Shown: piece after piece, positions 1 through 12,412 of the stretch
Layout of the letters: the number at the start of each line of letters is the position of its first letter
Numbering within the stretch: position 1 is the stretch's first letter
From: Pleurodeles waltl
Lineage: Eukaryota; Chordata; Amphibia; Caudata; Salamandridae
Length of the DNA: 64,000 bases
Direction of reading: 5' to 3'
Assembly (NCBI RefSeq): GCF_031143425.1
Contig: NC_090437.1
Coordinates: 1,176,362,863 to 1,176,426,862, forward strand
Translations under genes and position numbers: made by a program
The notes under the pieces: model-generated
Told to the model about the DNA's origin: nothing
Seen by the model: only the letters and a program-made list of their open reading frames with translations
The model's database searches: none

Positions 1-2393
1 GAGAGAGAGAAAAATGAGGCAGAGTGTAGTGCGAAGCAGAAGGAGCACAAAGGGACAGAAGTGAAGCAGAACAGAGAGCAAAGCAGAGAAAAGGAGGAGA
101 GAGGCAGAAGATAACCTAGTAGGAAAGCAGAGGTTTCCCACTTGACACCAGGGATGAGGCGCTTGCAGTAGCCTGCTGGTGGAGGAGGGCCTTGAACTCC
201 TGATGGGGGTCAGGAGTTCAGAGGAGCCATGGAAAGGGCTCTACTTACAAGGTGGAGCCACAGGAGGCAGAGCAGGGCACTGATAGCATTAGACAACTTT
301 TATTGTTAAGATGGAATACGTTTAGTAAATTCCTAAGCCATGCAGAGGTTGGTAATAAACATTATTAACCTCCAAAGAATGTGTTAGCATTAACAGTTTT
401 TGCAAGTCAAGCGGCATTCAGATCACATTTATGGCTACAGAAAGCGGCTTCAGTAACGCCTAGCCTCATTCACTCGCTTAGTAAGTTCATATTAATTTAT
501 TTTCTATTGGAAGCCTTCGCAGCATGTTACATCCAATCAAGATATTGCAAAGTATGGAAACTTAACAAATGCAGGAGCTGCGAGATTGTCTGTAATAGGG
601 AAAAGGGGTAGAAAACTAGCTTTTTTCTAAGACAAATTCTATTTCCCTTGTAGCCTCTCCCATTCCACCAACTTAAGTTCCTTATTCCCAGAGGAGGGGA
701 AATCACGATTTGACGGGTAAAGGAGTTACCAGCCTAATCATAATTCTGAGCTGTGTTGTATTACCACACATGGCAATACCTCATGGCTCACTGTAGATGT
801 ATTTGGGAGCTATACCCTGACACAGTAATTTATTTGGGAATTAACTTTGAATATGGATGCAGTGAAACCAATTTCCTCAGTAATTCTTCATTCGATAGGG
901 GACAAAAGCAGGTCAATTTCGCTCTCCAGAATTAATGACTGTAGCAGTATTGGTAATTTCAGGTACCAGATTACCACAGTGCATATTTTATGCTACTTGG
1001 CATGAGAGCCACATGTCCCACACCTCTCATAATGAAAGAGCTCCATAGTCCGAGCACAAGAAAATATATTTTATTGGAGAGGATCAGAACTCTGTGTGAA
1101 TCAACATACTGAACACAGATGTTTGTGACTTTGATTTATGGAAGCAGGGGGAGTTAGACTACAGTCTCACCAAACCATCTCTGAGTTGGGGCAAGTAAAA
1201 GAATTGGAAAAGGAAGAGGGCAGATGGCAAATATCCCAGTTCTCAATACAGAATCCAGGCTGCTTGCAGATTAAAAGATATCTGCCACAAGTGGGTGAAT
1301 GTGACAGAATGAAAGTCTATAGCATGTGGGTGGGAGAACTCACTCTAAGAAAAAATGAAAAAGCAACTGAATTTTCAAATCTGCTGAATACGAGAATTCT
1401 AGAAGAGATTTAAAAAGATTGGTAGAATCAAGACAACATCTCCCCCTTGGAAAGTATTTAGTAAGTTATTGTAGGAAATATGTTTGATAAACCTAAAATT
1501 GGCAAATTAAAAGAAAAAAAAATACAGGTAACATGACATGGACATGCAGATTTACTTTATAACTAGCTCTTCCTTCATTTGACCCAGGAGAGCATTTCCA
1601 ACCTCATTTCCCTGCTATTGGCCTTAAATTGGTAATAGAAATGTTGTACTACCTCTTGTTTTTCCTTAGCAAATGTGCAGGGACCTCACTGCACACAGAC
1701 AAAGTTTACCTGTGGCCATTTGACAAGTCAACTTTCAGTAGTCTTCTTGCAATGTTAGTCCTGCACTCTAGAGAGCCTGTGCAACTTTATCTTAGACAGA
1801 CCACACTGAAAAGATATGAGTCTCGACTACCTAACTGAGGAAGGATTTGAATGCCTCACACCCCCCACACATTGCAAACTGTCTGGATGCTGATGATATC
1901 AAGTTCGGTATGGACTGTCTCTTACAGAAGAAATCTTCTTACCTACAAAGTAGTGCTCTTACTATAGCCCTGACCCTGGCTCTGCCACCCAGAGACAACC
2001 CACCACTCACAACCATCTTGTCATGCCATCCCCTTGTACTGGATTCAAGCACTTTTACACAGAACATGGGAAGACCTCTGACCTGCAGTTGGTGAGACTT
2101 GAGCTGAGCTGGAGTCTTATGCTCTCTGCTGCACATTCCAGACAGCCACAGGCCACTTGTTAAAGACACCCCATCATGTCTTCTGCCATATTGCCTGGTT
2201 TGCCTGATCAGTTTGGAGTTGGGTTGCCATGTTTTCCCTGGCAAAGCCTTTGCTAGATCTGAAAGAGGAAACATTAGACTGAGTACACAAAGAAGGAGAG
2301 ATAGAATCAGCAAGAAACAAGACTGACATAAAGATTATTCAGTTCTCAAGAGAGGCTGGAGAATGTGGTGCACCAACACCTTGTTGCTGGGTG
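1..2393. other. Left flank, no gene recognised
   Basis: The first 120 bases are purine-rich (GAGA/AGAG). The rest is ordinary AT-leaning DNA with only short ORFs, most of them starting at GTG or TTG, and none resembles a known protein. I see no TIR, LTR or tandem array here. It may hold old unrecognisable repeats. Confidence 0.5.
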
Positions 2394-5176
2394 TGAGAAA
2401 ACAGGGCTGATTGCAGAGGCCCCCTAACTTTTTGCCCCCATTTTCCACTTTTTGCTGGTGTTTTCCTGACTCTGATGGTGCCCTGGGTACTGCTAACCAG
2501 TCCCAGGGCCTGTGCTCTGTGTAAAATGGATATGCAAATTAGGCTAATTATAATTGGCTAAGTTAACCTACCTATAAGTCCCTAGTATATGGTAGGGCAT
2601 GTAGGTTTAGGGACCACAGCATAGGTGGTGCATCCATAGGTGCACTGCTGAGGTGCCCAGTGTCATTTTAAAGGCAGGCCTGCCTTGCTGGCTGCTTTTG
2701 AAATTAAAGTTATCTGCAAATTCGACTTTGGAATTAAAAGTAATTCCAAAGTCTTAAACTACCTTATTTTTACATATAAGTCACCCCTAAGGTGTGCCCT
2801 ATGTGCAGCTAGGGCTGGGTGCCATGTAACTATAAGCAGGGACTTTATAAAAATAGTGTTATAAGCCCTGGTGAGGTAAAAACAGCCAAATTAGTTTTTC
2901 CCTCATTGTAGTAAATGGCCTTCATAGGCTAGAATGGGGAGACTTTATTTTATTTTTTAAAGTCTCCTTAAATTATGCATACCAAGAATTTGGTATCAAA
3001 TTAATTGTTGTAATAAATCCCACAACTCCCAGTTGTTGGATTTAATATAACTTGTTCAGGTAAAGAGTTTTAAACTTTACCTGAAAAGTTGCCCATTTCA
3101 GCCCTGCATTGTTTTTGCTGCTGTGCTCTGATTGGCCAGCCTCTAGCAGCCTGGTCAGGCTGATATGATGATGCGTGAAGTGGCCTGGCTTCACACAAAG
3201 AGATGTGCCTGTGGGAGGGAAACTCCCCTCAGCAGATGGTGAGGCAGGAAGGGGGAGGGCTGCCAAACTGGTCTTCAAAGGCAGAGAAGGACATTTGGAG
3301 CAACCAGCAACACCCCCACATCCTGCAACCCCAGACAACTAGGTGCCCCCTTGATTAGACTAGGAGAGGGCAGGAGAGGGGTGTGATTATGATTTTTAGC
3401 CACACCAGTGGGTGGGCTCAGCCAGATGTAACCTCCAAAAATCAGATTCAGCCATGATGGATTTTTGGAGAATGTTGCCTCCTGGGATTGATCATCACAG
3501 GGGGAAGGACCCTGCACCTGATTGGAGAAACAGGACCCCCCTGCTTTTCACCCAGGAGCAAGGATAAAACTGGCAGACCAGCACCCACACCTCAGATCCC
3601 CATCAGATTCCAACAAGGAAGAACCAAAGGAGAAGAAGGACTGCCCTGCTGGACCCCTGGCCTGCATCTGGAACCTGCACTCAGAAGGACTGCACCAGCT
3701 GCACACTTGGACTTCACCACAAGAAGGACTTTGCCTGGCTTCAACTGGTTCAAGGAGGGACTCCCTGTTTGCTACAGGTGTAAAATTGCTAACCAGAGTC
3801 CCCTGCACCAACTCCTGAAGAAATCAACCAGCTGGCCACTGCCCAGTGGCCAAAAAGGAGTTTGCACCAGGTGCATTCTGGGAGTTGTAGTCCGCACCCC
3901 AAAGACCATCTCAGAACTTCTGGACCCTTGGGGTGAGCTGTGGACCTCAAGAGAACCTTAAAAGGACATCTGGGAGAAGCCCCAGAAGTTTGGAGAAGTT
4001 TAGAGAACTTTTGAATAAAAGCTCCATAGAGGTACCGACCCACTGCGGCGACTCTAGCCGGCTTGCCTCAACCGCGAACCGGCCTGATTTGCTGGTTCGT
4101 CCTGGTAAAGAAAATCTCCGAAAAAGAGACTAAGTCCGAAGGTAAAAAGTTGACCGGGACCTCCCAGCCAGCGTAGCCGAGGAGGGCTCCAGGGACATCG
4201 GATCAAGATCCAGGTTTACCCCAGTCCGAAGGTCAAAATCTCCACCAAGGATTCCCGCATCGCGTATCCGGAGAAGGGCTCTAGGAGGTCGGATTGGACT
4301 GGCAGGTTTGTCCCGCTGAAGAAAATCTTCGAAAAAGAGACTAAGGGGGTCATTCTGACCCTGGCGGTCACTGACCGCCAGGGCCAACGACCACGGAAGC
4401 ACCGCCAACAGGCTGGCGGTGCTTCCTGGGCCATTCTGACCGCGGCGGTAAAGCTGCGGTCAGAAAAGGGGAAGCGGCGGTTTCCCGCCGGTTTACCCCT
4501 GGCACAGGGAATCCCCAAGCAGCGCCGCCATGGGGATTCCGACCCGCTTCCCGCCATCCTGTTCCTGGTGCTTTTTACCGCCAGGAACAGGATGGCGGGA
4601 ACGGGTGTCGTGGGGCCCTAACAGGGCCCCACAAAGATTTTTAGTGTCTGCTTTGCAGACACTGAAAATCGCGACGGGTGCCACTGCACCCGTCGCACCC
4701 CTGCAAATCCGCCGCCTCCATTCGGAGCCGGCTTCCTTTCTGCAGGGGCTTTCCCGCTGGGCCGGCGGGCGATTTTTTGGAGATCGCCCGCCGGGCCAGC
4801 GGGAAAGTTAGAATGACCGCCGCGGTCATTTGACCGCGGTGCGGTCTTTTGGCGGTCTCCGCCCGCCGGGGTCGGAATGACCCCCTAAGTGTGAAGGTAA
4901 ACTTTTAACCGAGGCCTCCCGCGGCCTGTAGCCGAGCTTGGCTTCATCGCGGTCGGCCTTAAACTTTGACTTTGCCCCGGTCGAGGTGCAACCAGATGAC
5001 CCGATTGGCGCTTTTTGTTTCTAGGCGCTAAAAAACAATAATTCTTTAAAAATTCATATCTCCGGTTCCCCTTATCCGATTTTATTTGTTTTTTGTGTAA
5101 TTTTAAAGATAAAAATATAATCTATTTGCTAAGTGTAGGTACCTACCTACCCTTACCAATAACCCATTTTCCAACA
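2394..5176 (+). repeat. 5' LTR of retrotransposon 1
   Basis: It matches 7901-10974 along its length and has TG...CA ends. It carries a 541 bp Harbinger MITE at 4345. Near its end about 190 bp present in the right LTR (around 10736-10925) are missing, and the junction sits at a shared CTATT, as expected of a microhomology deletion. The 3' half contains internal paralogous blocks that each end in GAAAAAGAGACTAAG, which serve as the MITE targets. Confidence 0.85.
4345..4885. mobile_element. Harbinger-type MITE in the 5' LTR
   Basis: It is 541 bp. It begins GGGGGTCATTCTGACC and ends with the inverted match GTCGGAATGACCCCC. It is flanked by TAA on both sides (4342-4344 and 4886-4888), the classic 3 bp PIF/Harbinger target duplication. 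The right LTR has the empty site near 10495 (AGAGATTAGTGTGAAGG). The interior is CG-rich and full of hairpins, including GCGACGGGTGC facing GCACCCGTCGC around 4673-4698. It has no coding capacity. Confidence 0.9.
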
Positions 5177-5391
5177 TTTTTGGTGAGCAGTGGTGGGATC
5201 CTGTACTTGTGTTTAGTATCACGTTACAGTTTTAATTAAAACAAATTAAAAATCCTTTAAATTGTCCTAGTGCAAAAATTGTTTTTATTTTTTAATTTGG
5301 ATTCATTTCAATTATTGGATTTTTGTGATTTTTCTAAATTCTTGTTTCCAATTTTTGCAAAAAGTTTTTATTGACACAATACTAGGGAACC
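5177..5391 (+). other. Leader / primer-binding region of retrotransposon 1
   Basis: This is the AT-rich untranslated stretch between the 5' LTR and the gag start. The primer-binding site should begin just after 5176, and TGGTGAGCAGTGGTGGGATC at 5181 is the best candidate. I cannot assign the primer tRNA. Confidence 0.4.
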
Positions 5392-6997
5392 ATGGAGCTT
5401 GATCTGGCTAGCCTACCCACACTGACAGTAGTCCAGCTTAGGGGGTTGTGTACTGAAAGATGGTTGCCTGCAACCACTGACCTCAGGAAGCATGTCCTGA
5501 TCAAATCCCTGACAGCATGGGCTGAGGCCCAAGAGGTAGACCCAGAGGAAGCTCCAGGGGAGGGAGAAGTAGGGGAGGATGCTAGCTCTAACCACTCAGG
5601 GGAGAGAGGGCATCTGAGCCTAAGTGAGGATGAGGAAGACCGGTCCTCATTACATACAGTCACTAGGGGCAGACCCAAAGCTAGTTGGGGAAGGGGGTCC
5701 CTTCAGGAGGAGAGAACCTGTCCCTCAGAGAAAGAGAGCTGGAGGCCCAGCTAGCATTCATAGATTTGGAGGCAGAGAAGCTGGCCCTAGAAAAGAAAAA
5801 GTGGGCAAAGAGAGAGAAAAGAGATAGTGGCTGCGACAGAGAAGTTGAGGTGTCCATGGGTGGGGGGGTTTGCCCCAGATTACCCAAGGGGGTGGTTCCT
5901 GCTTATGTAGAGGGGGATGAAATAGACAAGTGGTTGTAGGCCTTTGAGAGGGCACTCCAAATGAGAAGGGTTAGGCCTCAATACTGGGGTTCCCTTTTGT
6001 GGGAGTTGGTCCCCAACTCAGGGAGGGATAGGCTTCTGACCTTAAGGGGGAGGAGGCAGATTCATACCCTAGTATGAAGAGGTGCTTAACCAAGAAGTTT
6101 GGTCTGACCCCAGAGCAGTAAAGAATGAAGTTCAGGGACACCCAGAAGTTCAGTACCCAGTCTTGGGTTGACTTTGTAGACACCTCACTTAAGGCACTAG
6201 AGGGCTGGATTATTGGTAACAAAGTAAATACTTACGAGGGGTTATACAATCTAATCATGAGAGAGCACATCTTGACCAATTGTACCCAAGAAAGGTTACG
6301 CCAGCATCTAGTGGACTCTAAGCTGACCAACCCTAGAGAGCTAGGGGAGGCAGCTGATGAGTGGTTGAGAACCAGGGTGGTTGTCAAGTCCCAGGGGGGA
6401 GACTCCAAGAAGGGGGGGTCAGGTCCCCAAAAACCTAAGGAGGGAGGTGGTAAGCCCACCACAGAGACTCCCTCTGTACCCCAGAACCCTAAGAAGGAGG
6501 AGAGTAAATCCCACTCCCACTCTGACAAGCAGAGACAGGGAGACCCAGGGTTAAAAAGGCTCTTGGACAGTAAGGCTTGCTTTGACTGTCAGCAGACAGG
6601 TCATTTCAGAGGAGATGCAGCCTGTCCAAAGAAGGCGGTTAGCACTGGGCTGTCTAGTGTAGCCATGGAGGAGGACTCCTCAGATGATGAAGTCCTCCTA
6701 GCATTGAGCTGGGAGTCAGGACCAGATGGTAAGCTGGTGATCCCTGAGGGTGGGAGTAGGCACTTTCACCCCATTCAGGTGAATGGGATCTCTACCACTG
6801 GCCTGAGAGACACCTGTGCCAGTCACACTATAGTGAGTGACCGGTTAGTGACCCCAGACATGTATGTCCCAGGAGAGACCAGGAAAGTCAGGATAGCCAC
6901 AGGGGAGGTCACCTCCAAACCTGTAGCCATAGGGCCCCTAGAGAGGGAGGGTATCCTTGACTGGTTTAGGGTGGTAGTCAGTGCTGACCTCCCCTAG
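5392..6997 (+). pseudogene. Broken gag-protease of retrotransposon 1 (SAP + SCAN-like + zinc knuckle)
   Basis: The gag would form the particle and bind RNA. The ATG at 5392 opens a frame whose first 45 residues look like a SAP motif (LTVVQLRGLCTERWLP). The frame then shifts near 5700 to one reading LRERELEAQLAFIDLEAEK, a charged helix. It meets TAG at 5937, shifts again near 6030, meets TAA at 6120, and reopens at 6125 for 290 codons. That last part has a SCAN-like helical block (about residues 1-85), a basic linker, a zinc knuckle (CFDCQQTGHFRGDAACP) and a protease-like segment with DTCAS where DTGAS would be expected. The protease tail (DCILGNDLPE) continues in another frame past 6997. Two stops and at least two frameshifts make it non-functional as it stands. 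Confidence 0.8.
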
Positions 6998-7042
6998 ATT
7001 GTATCCTGGGCAATGACCTCCCAGAGGTGAGTCTGGTCCCAG

Positions 7043-7774
7043 ATGGGGCGGTCGCCCAGGGCGCCCCCCCAACCCAAAGTCCAGGGGAGTCAGTCCCTAC
7101 AGTTAGGAGACAGGGGTCCCAAAGAAAAGGAAAGAAGGAAGGGTAGGCCACTCTTAAAGAGAGTTCCAGGGAGCCAAAGGCCTTCTGCCCCAGTAGGGAG
7201 GGAGCCCAGAGTTGGCACTGGTGAGGCCTCACCTGACCCCAAGGAAGTCCTGAGTAGTCAGGCAGCTGTCCAGATTCAGGGTGTTGCCCCTGCACTGACA
7301 GAAGGGAGAGTGGTAGGAGGGTGTCTGCCACAGGAGGTGGTAGCCCCCCACTCTAGACAGGAAGACGGGTGCCAGGACCCCACAGTTGCCCCTAAAGCAG
7401 CTCAGCCACATGTCAGTGGAGAGCTTAGGGTGTGGTTCTGGGTACTGACCGCTGTCAGTAGCCTCTGCTGGGTGCTAGCCTTCCTGGCAGCACTGCACTT
7501 GGCTTGGGAGGCAGACCCCAGGGCCAAAAGAAAAGTAGGCCCCCTGACCCTGTTGGTCATGGTGGGGTTGCTCAAGTGTTGGGTGACCTCTTTGGGTAAG
7601 CTAGGTGTTGCCCTAGCAAAGTTAGGAGTAGGGGAGGTGGGCACCTCACTACCCAAGTTGGCAGAGAGAGAGGAGGAAGACCCCCCTAGAGGAAAGTTTC
7701 AGTTTGAGATGGGTCCTTTCACTGTTGGGATGGCTTCACTATCCAGAGGGAGTGACCATGGCAGGAGGATGTAA
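7043..7774 (+). CDS. 243-codon ORF with one hydrophobic segment, unknown
   Basis: This ORF lies between the protease remnant and the polypurine tract. The first half is Pro/Gly/Arg-rich low complexity. Around residues 130-155 there is a Trp/Leu/Ala-rich stretch (WFWVLTAVSSLCWVLAF) that could span a membrane, then a basic and finally an acidic tail. I recognise no family. It could be a remnant of a third reading frame of the element, or an ORF left open by chance, since the early part overlaps the continuation of the protease frame. No promoter or splice evidence was seen. Confidence 0.3.
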   Translation: MGRSPRAPPQPKVQGSQSLQLGDRGPKEKERRKGRPLLKRVPGSQRPSAPVGREPRVGTGEASPDPKEVLSSQAAVQIQGVAPALTEGRVVGGCLPQEVVAPHSRQEDGCQDPTVAPKAAQPHVSGELRVWFWVLTAVSSLCWVLAFLAALHLAWEADPRAKRKVGPLTLLVMVGLLKCWVTSLGKLGVALAKLGVGEVGTSLPKLAEREEEDPPRGKFQFEMGPFTVGMASLSRGSDHGRRM

Positions 7775-7880
7775 GGCAGAGTAGGCCCTGCAAAGGGACA
7801 GACAGTTTTCTTCACTGTTTTCCTCGCCTAACAAGCCAGGAAGACTCTCCCAAGGTTGGGCTGAGTCTCCTGGGCGTGTG

Positions 7881-7900
7881 GGCCGGGGGTGGGGGGTGGG
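7881..7900 (+). promoter_or_regulatory. Polypurine tract of retrotransposon 1
   Basis: A G-rich run ends directly at the TG that starts the 3' LTR, as expected of the plus-strand primer site in reverse transcription. Confidence 0.65.
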
Positions 7901-10900
7901 TGAGAAAACAGGGCTGATTGCAGAGGCCCCCTAACTTTTTGCCCCCCATTTTTCACTTTTTGCTGGTGTTTTCCTGACTCTGATGGTGCCCTGGGTACTG
8001 CTACCCAGTCCCAGGGCCTGTGCTCTGTGTAAAATGGATATGCAAATTAGGCTAATTATAATTGGCTAAGTTAACCTACCTATAAGTCCCAAGTATATGG
8101 GAGGGCATGTCGGTTTAGGGACCACAGCATAGGTGGTGCACCCATAGGTGCACTGCTGAGGTGCCCAGTGTCATTTTAAAGGCAGGCCTGCCTTGCTGGC
8201 TGCTTTTAAATTAAAGTTATATGCAAATTCGACTTTGGAATGAAAAGTAGTTCCAAAGTCTTAAACTACCTTATTTTTACATATAAGTCACCCCTAAGAT
8301 GTGCCCTATGTGCCCCTAGGGCTGGGTGCCATGTAACTATAAGCAGGGACCTTATAAAATAGTTTTATAAGCCCTGGTGAGGTAAAAACAGCCAAATTCA
8401 TTTTTCCCTCATTGTAGTCAATGGCCTTCATAGGCTAGAATGGGGAAACTTTATTTTAATTTTTAAAGTCCCCTTAAATGATGGATACCAAGAGTTTGGT
8501 ATTAAATTAATTGTTATAATATATCCCACAACTTCCAGTTGTTGGATTTTATATAACTTGTTCAGGTAAAGAGTTTTAAACTTTACCTGAAAAGTTGCCA
8601 ATTTCAGCCCTGCATTGTTTTTGCTGCTGTGCTCTGATTGGCCAGGCTGCCTTGATGAGGTGTGAAGTGGCCTGGCTTCACACAAAGAGATGTGCCTGTG
8701 GGAGGGAAACTTCCCTCAGCAGATGGTGAGGCAGGAAGGGGGAGGGCTGTCAAACTGGTCTTCAAAGGCAGAGAAGGACATTTGGAGCAACCAGCAACAC
8801 CCCCACATCCTGCAACCCCAGACAACTAGGTGCCCCCTTGATTAGATTAGGAGAGGGCAGGAGAGGGGTGCGGTTATGATTTTTAGCCACACCAGTGGGT
8901 GGGCTCAGCCAGATGTAACCTGCAAAAATCAGATTCAGCCATGATGGATTTTGGGAGAATGTTGCCTCCTGGGATTGATTTTTGCCACACACCAGGAAGT
9001 GGTCATCACAGGGGGAAGGACCCTGCACCTGATTGGAGAACCAGGACCCCCTTGCTTTTCACCCAGGAGCAAGGATACAACTGGCAGACCTGCACCCACA
9101 CCTCAGATCCCCATCAGATTCCAACAAGGAAGAACCAAAGGAGAAGAAGGAGTGCCCTGCTGGACCCCTGGCCTGCACCTGGAACCTGCACTCAGAAGGA
9201 CTGCACCAGCTGCACACTTGGGCTTCACCACAAGAAGGACTTTGCCTGGCTTCAACTGGTTCAAAGAGGGACTCCCTGTTTGCTACAGGTGAAAAATTGC
9301 TAACCAGAGTCCCCTGCACCAACTCCTGAAGAAATCAGCCAGCTGGCCACTGCCCAGTGGCCAAAAAGGAGTTTGCGCCAGGTGCATTCTGGGAGTTGTA
9401 GTCCGCACCCCCAAGGACCATCTCAGAACTTTTGGACCCTTGGGGTGAGCTGTGTACCTCAAAAGAACCTTAAAAGGACATCTGGGAGAAACCCAGAAGT
9501 TTGGAGAAGCTTGGAGAACTTTTGAAAAAAAGCTCCATAGAGGGACCGACCCGCCGCGGCAACTCTAGCCGGCTTGCCTCAACTGCGACCCGGCCTGATT
9601 TGCTGGTTCGTCCCGGTAAAGAAAATCTCTGAAAAAGAGACTAAGGCGGTCATTCTGACCTTGGCGGACGGCAGAGGCCGTCCGCCAAGGTACCGCCGTC
9701 AGAACACCGCACCGCGGTCGAAAGACCGCGCCGGTGATTCTGACATTTGCCCTGGGCTGGCGGGCGGCCGCCAAAAGGCCGCCCGCCAGCCCAGGGCAAA
9801 TCAACCTTCCCACTAGGATGCCGGCTCAGAATTGAGCCGGCGGAGTGGGAAGGTGCGACGGGTGCAGTTGCACCCGTCGCGTATTTCAGTGTCTGCTGGG
9901 CAGACACTGAAATACTTTTTGGGGCCCTCTTACGGGGGCCCCTGCCGTGCCCATGCCATTGGCATGGGCACGGCAGGGGCCCCCAGGGGCCCCGCGGCAC
10001 CCCCTACCGCCATCCTGTTCATGGCGGGAGAGCCGCCATGAACAGGATGGCGGTAGGGGGTGTCTGAATCCCCATGGCCATGGAGGATTCAGACGGGCAG
10101 CGGAAAGTCGGCGGTAGTCCGCCGGCTTTCCGCTTCTGGCCGCGGCTGTACCGCCGCGGTCAGAATGCCCGGCGGAGCACTGCCAGCCTGTTGGCGGTGC
10201 TACCGCTGACCTCCGCCCTGGCGGTAATTACTGCCAGGGTGAGAATGAGGTCCTAAGTCCGAAGGTAAAAAGTTGACCGGGACCTCCCAGCCAGCATAGC
10301 CGAGGAGGGCTCCAGGGACATCAGATCAAGATCAAGGTTTACCCTGGTCGAAGGATTTTCACCTCGAAAAAACGACTAAGTCTGAAGGTAAAAATCTCCA
10401 CCAAGGATTCCTGCATCGCGTATCCGGAGAAGGGCTCCAGGAGGTCGGATTGGACTGGCAGGTTCGTCCCGCTGAAGAAAATCTTCTAAAAAGAGATTAG
10501 TGTGAAGGTAAACTTTTAACCGAGGCCTCCCGCGGCCTGTAGCCGAGCAGGGCTCCATCGCGGTCGGCCTTAAACTTTGACTTTGCCCTGATCGAGGTCC
10601 AACCAGATGACCCGATTGGCGCTTTTTGTTTCTAGGCGCTAAAAAACAATAATTCGTTAAAAATTCATATCTCCGGTTCCCCTTATCCGCTTTTATTCGT
10701 TTTTGTGTCATTTTAAAGATAGAAATATAATCTATTTTTATGAATTGGTTTTGGATTTTTAAACTGTTTCCTGTGTTTTATTTAATTACTGTTTTGTGAT
10801 ATTTGAATGCTTTACACTCTGTCTCCTAAGTTAAGCCTTGACGTTCGTTGCCAAGCTACCAAGGGTTGAGCTGGGTTTAATTTAATGAGACCTAACTGGA

Positions 10901-10974
10901 CCTAAGTGGAGGTTAGTGGCCTATTGCTAAGTGTAGGTACCTACCTACCCTTACCAATAACCCATTTTCCAACA
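7901..10974 (+). repeat. 3' LTR of retrotransposon 1
   Basis: This copy is longer than the left LTR because it keeps the segment around 10736-10925 and carries a larger MITE (609 bp at 9645). It has the same TG...CA ends. Single-base differences and small indels from the left copy are frequent by eye, so the insertion is not recent. Confidence 0.85.
9645..10253. mobile_element. Harbinger-type MITE in the 3' LTR
   Basis: It is 609 bp with TAA target duplications at 9642-9644 and 10254-10256. The left end reads GGCGGTCATTCTGACC and the right end is its imperfect inverse GAGAATGAGGTCC. The 5' LTR has the uninterrupted target at 4126-4140. The interior has a perfect 24 bp stem with a 3-base loop at 9934-9984 and the 12 bp palindromic arms GCGACGGGTGCA/TGCACCCGTCGC at 9854-9879. 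It is non-coding. Confidence 0.9.
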
Positions 10975-12412
10975 GTGCGGGAGACCGCCAACTCGGCAGT
11001 GTACTTGGGAAAGCCACCGCGGCGGACTGGCAGTGCTTTAATAAGTAGAGAACTGAATTGACTTCATGCCTATTTAAACTTTGACCCACACACTTGCTAT
11101 GATGCCAGTCCTTCCGTTAATTGTTTTGATTGGGGGATGCAGAACAATATGATGCAGAGTAGGCAGAAATGTCTCTGAGTGGAACATTGTCTGTTGATTG
11201 GTCACTCCATGTGAATAGGACATCAGTTGTGATATGTCAGACAAGTGAGAACATTCATAATCCCATTTTTGTAATGTTTGGGTTGCAAAAACAAGGCTTC
11301 ATGGTAGTTGTGGTCATTTCAATGTCTACTTGACAACACTTACAAAATGGCTAGTGTAACATTCTTGTTCACAAACTTCATTTAGGTGGCACTTCTAGTT
11401 AGCAATTGACACATATATTAGCTCCTAAATTGTGATTTTTTTGTGGGACTATACTTACCGACTACATTGCAACAAGTGGCTTTTTATGGTAATTGATACA
11501 TATATCCACAAGTCTAACCGCCAAACTCATAATCAGAGCCTTTATCTCCACAAATACCGAGGAGCTCCTCCTGTGATGGAAGACTGTGAGAGTGTTCTGT
11601 CTTCTTTCACTTCCATCACCTATTGTCCCTTTTCCCTCTTTCGAATATCATAGAGTTGTGGAGAATCATTTAACTCAAGGGATGTTTGTTCAGGGATTTT
11701 GTGGGATTAACTTTTTCATATATAGCACTTCTTTATCTGGCGGGACAGGGACATTCCTAGGACCTATTTATGGCAGACATTCCAGCATAGTTTTTTTCCA
11801 TTAAATCTGCATTGCTCTTGTTGAGCAAAACCAGGGAAATACCGTGGTCCCTAATTGGAAAACACAGAACTCTCACCCCAAAACTGAGAGAAAACTCCCA
11901 GCATGTCAAGGATATTGTTTCTTTGATTTTCAAAAGAAAAATCGTGCTTTGGAGGCTTCTGTTTGTAAAACAAAAACTTTGCTATGCAGGCTCAATGATC
12001 CTGGTGCCCCCAGTGCAAAGTTACAGTGTTCCTGTGGTGACGTATGTGGCACAACTTTCCTGATAATGCATACATGTTAAATGAGGTTCAGTTCTAATTG
12101 TATGGCAAACATTATATGCACTAACTCTTTAGACTGTGTTTGTGCAAGGTTAACCGCATTGAGAATAGTAAAGAGAGCAAACTGTGCAGATCAGTACATT
12201 ACTATTTAAGATGAGGTTTGGTATTACTTTCATTAACAAAAATACAGAAACACAGTAGATGAAACTTTCATTCTGCTGTCTAACAAGATCTTTGTAAGGG
12301 GTTAACATTTCATGGTCATCCAGCCACGCACAGAACACATTTGCAATGAGGAAAGAAGCAGGGTTGGATTCTTTTGCTTGCCTTTGGAACATGTCTCTGA
12401 CTGAGACATTAT
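10975..12412. other. Spacer between retrotransposon 1 and Harbinger 1
   Basis: A short CG-rich stretch (10975-11035) is followed by AT-rich DNA with only short chance ORFs. I see no recognisable gene or repeat boundary. Confidence 0.45.

Larger units (their letters stand above)
2394..10974 (+). mobile_element. LTR retrotransposon 1: long LTRs, gag-protease only
   Basis: Two long direct repeats both begin TGAGAAAACAGGGCTG and end CCCATTTTCCAACA. They flank a 2.7 kb internal region. A G-rich polypurine tract lies directly before the right copy. The internal region codes for a broken gag with a zinc knuckle and a protease-like stretch, but no reverse transcriptase, RNase H or integrase is present. 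The element would therefore need enzymes from a relative to move. I could not find a matching target duplication: the 5 bp to the left is GGGTG and to the right is GTGCG. The gag resembles SCAN-type gag of Ty3/Gmr1-like elements, so Ty3-type is the likely class (inference). Confidence 0.85.

Noticed and set aside
4216..4829. ORFs within the CG-rich MITEs (also at 9565-10067 and 50208-50961)
   Set aside because: The MITEs are hairpin-rich and GC-rich, which leaves chance open frames on both strands. None is conserved in frame between copies.
2389..10979. Target duplication for LTR retrotransposon 1
   Set aside because: GGGTG on the left and GTGCG on the right do not match, so none is claimed.
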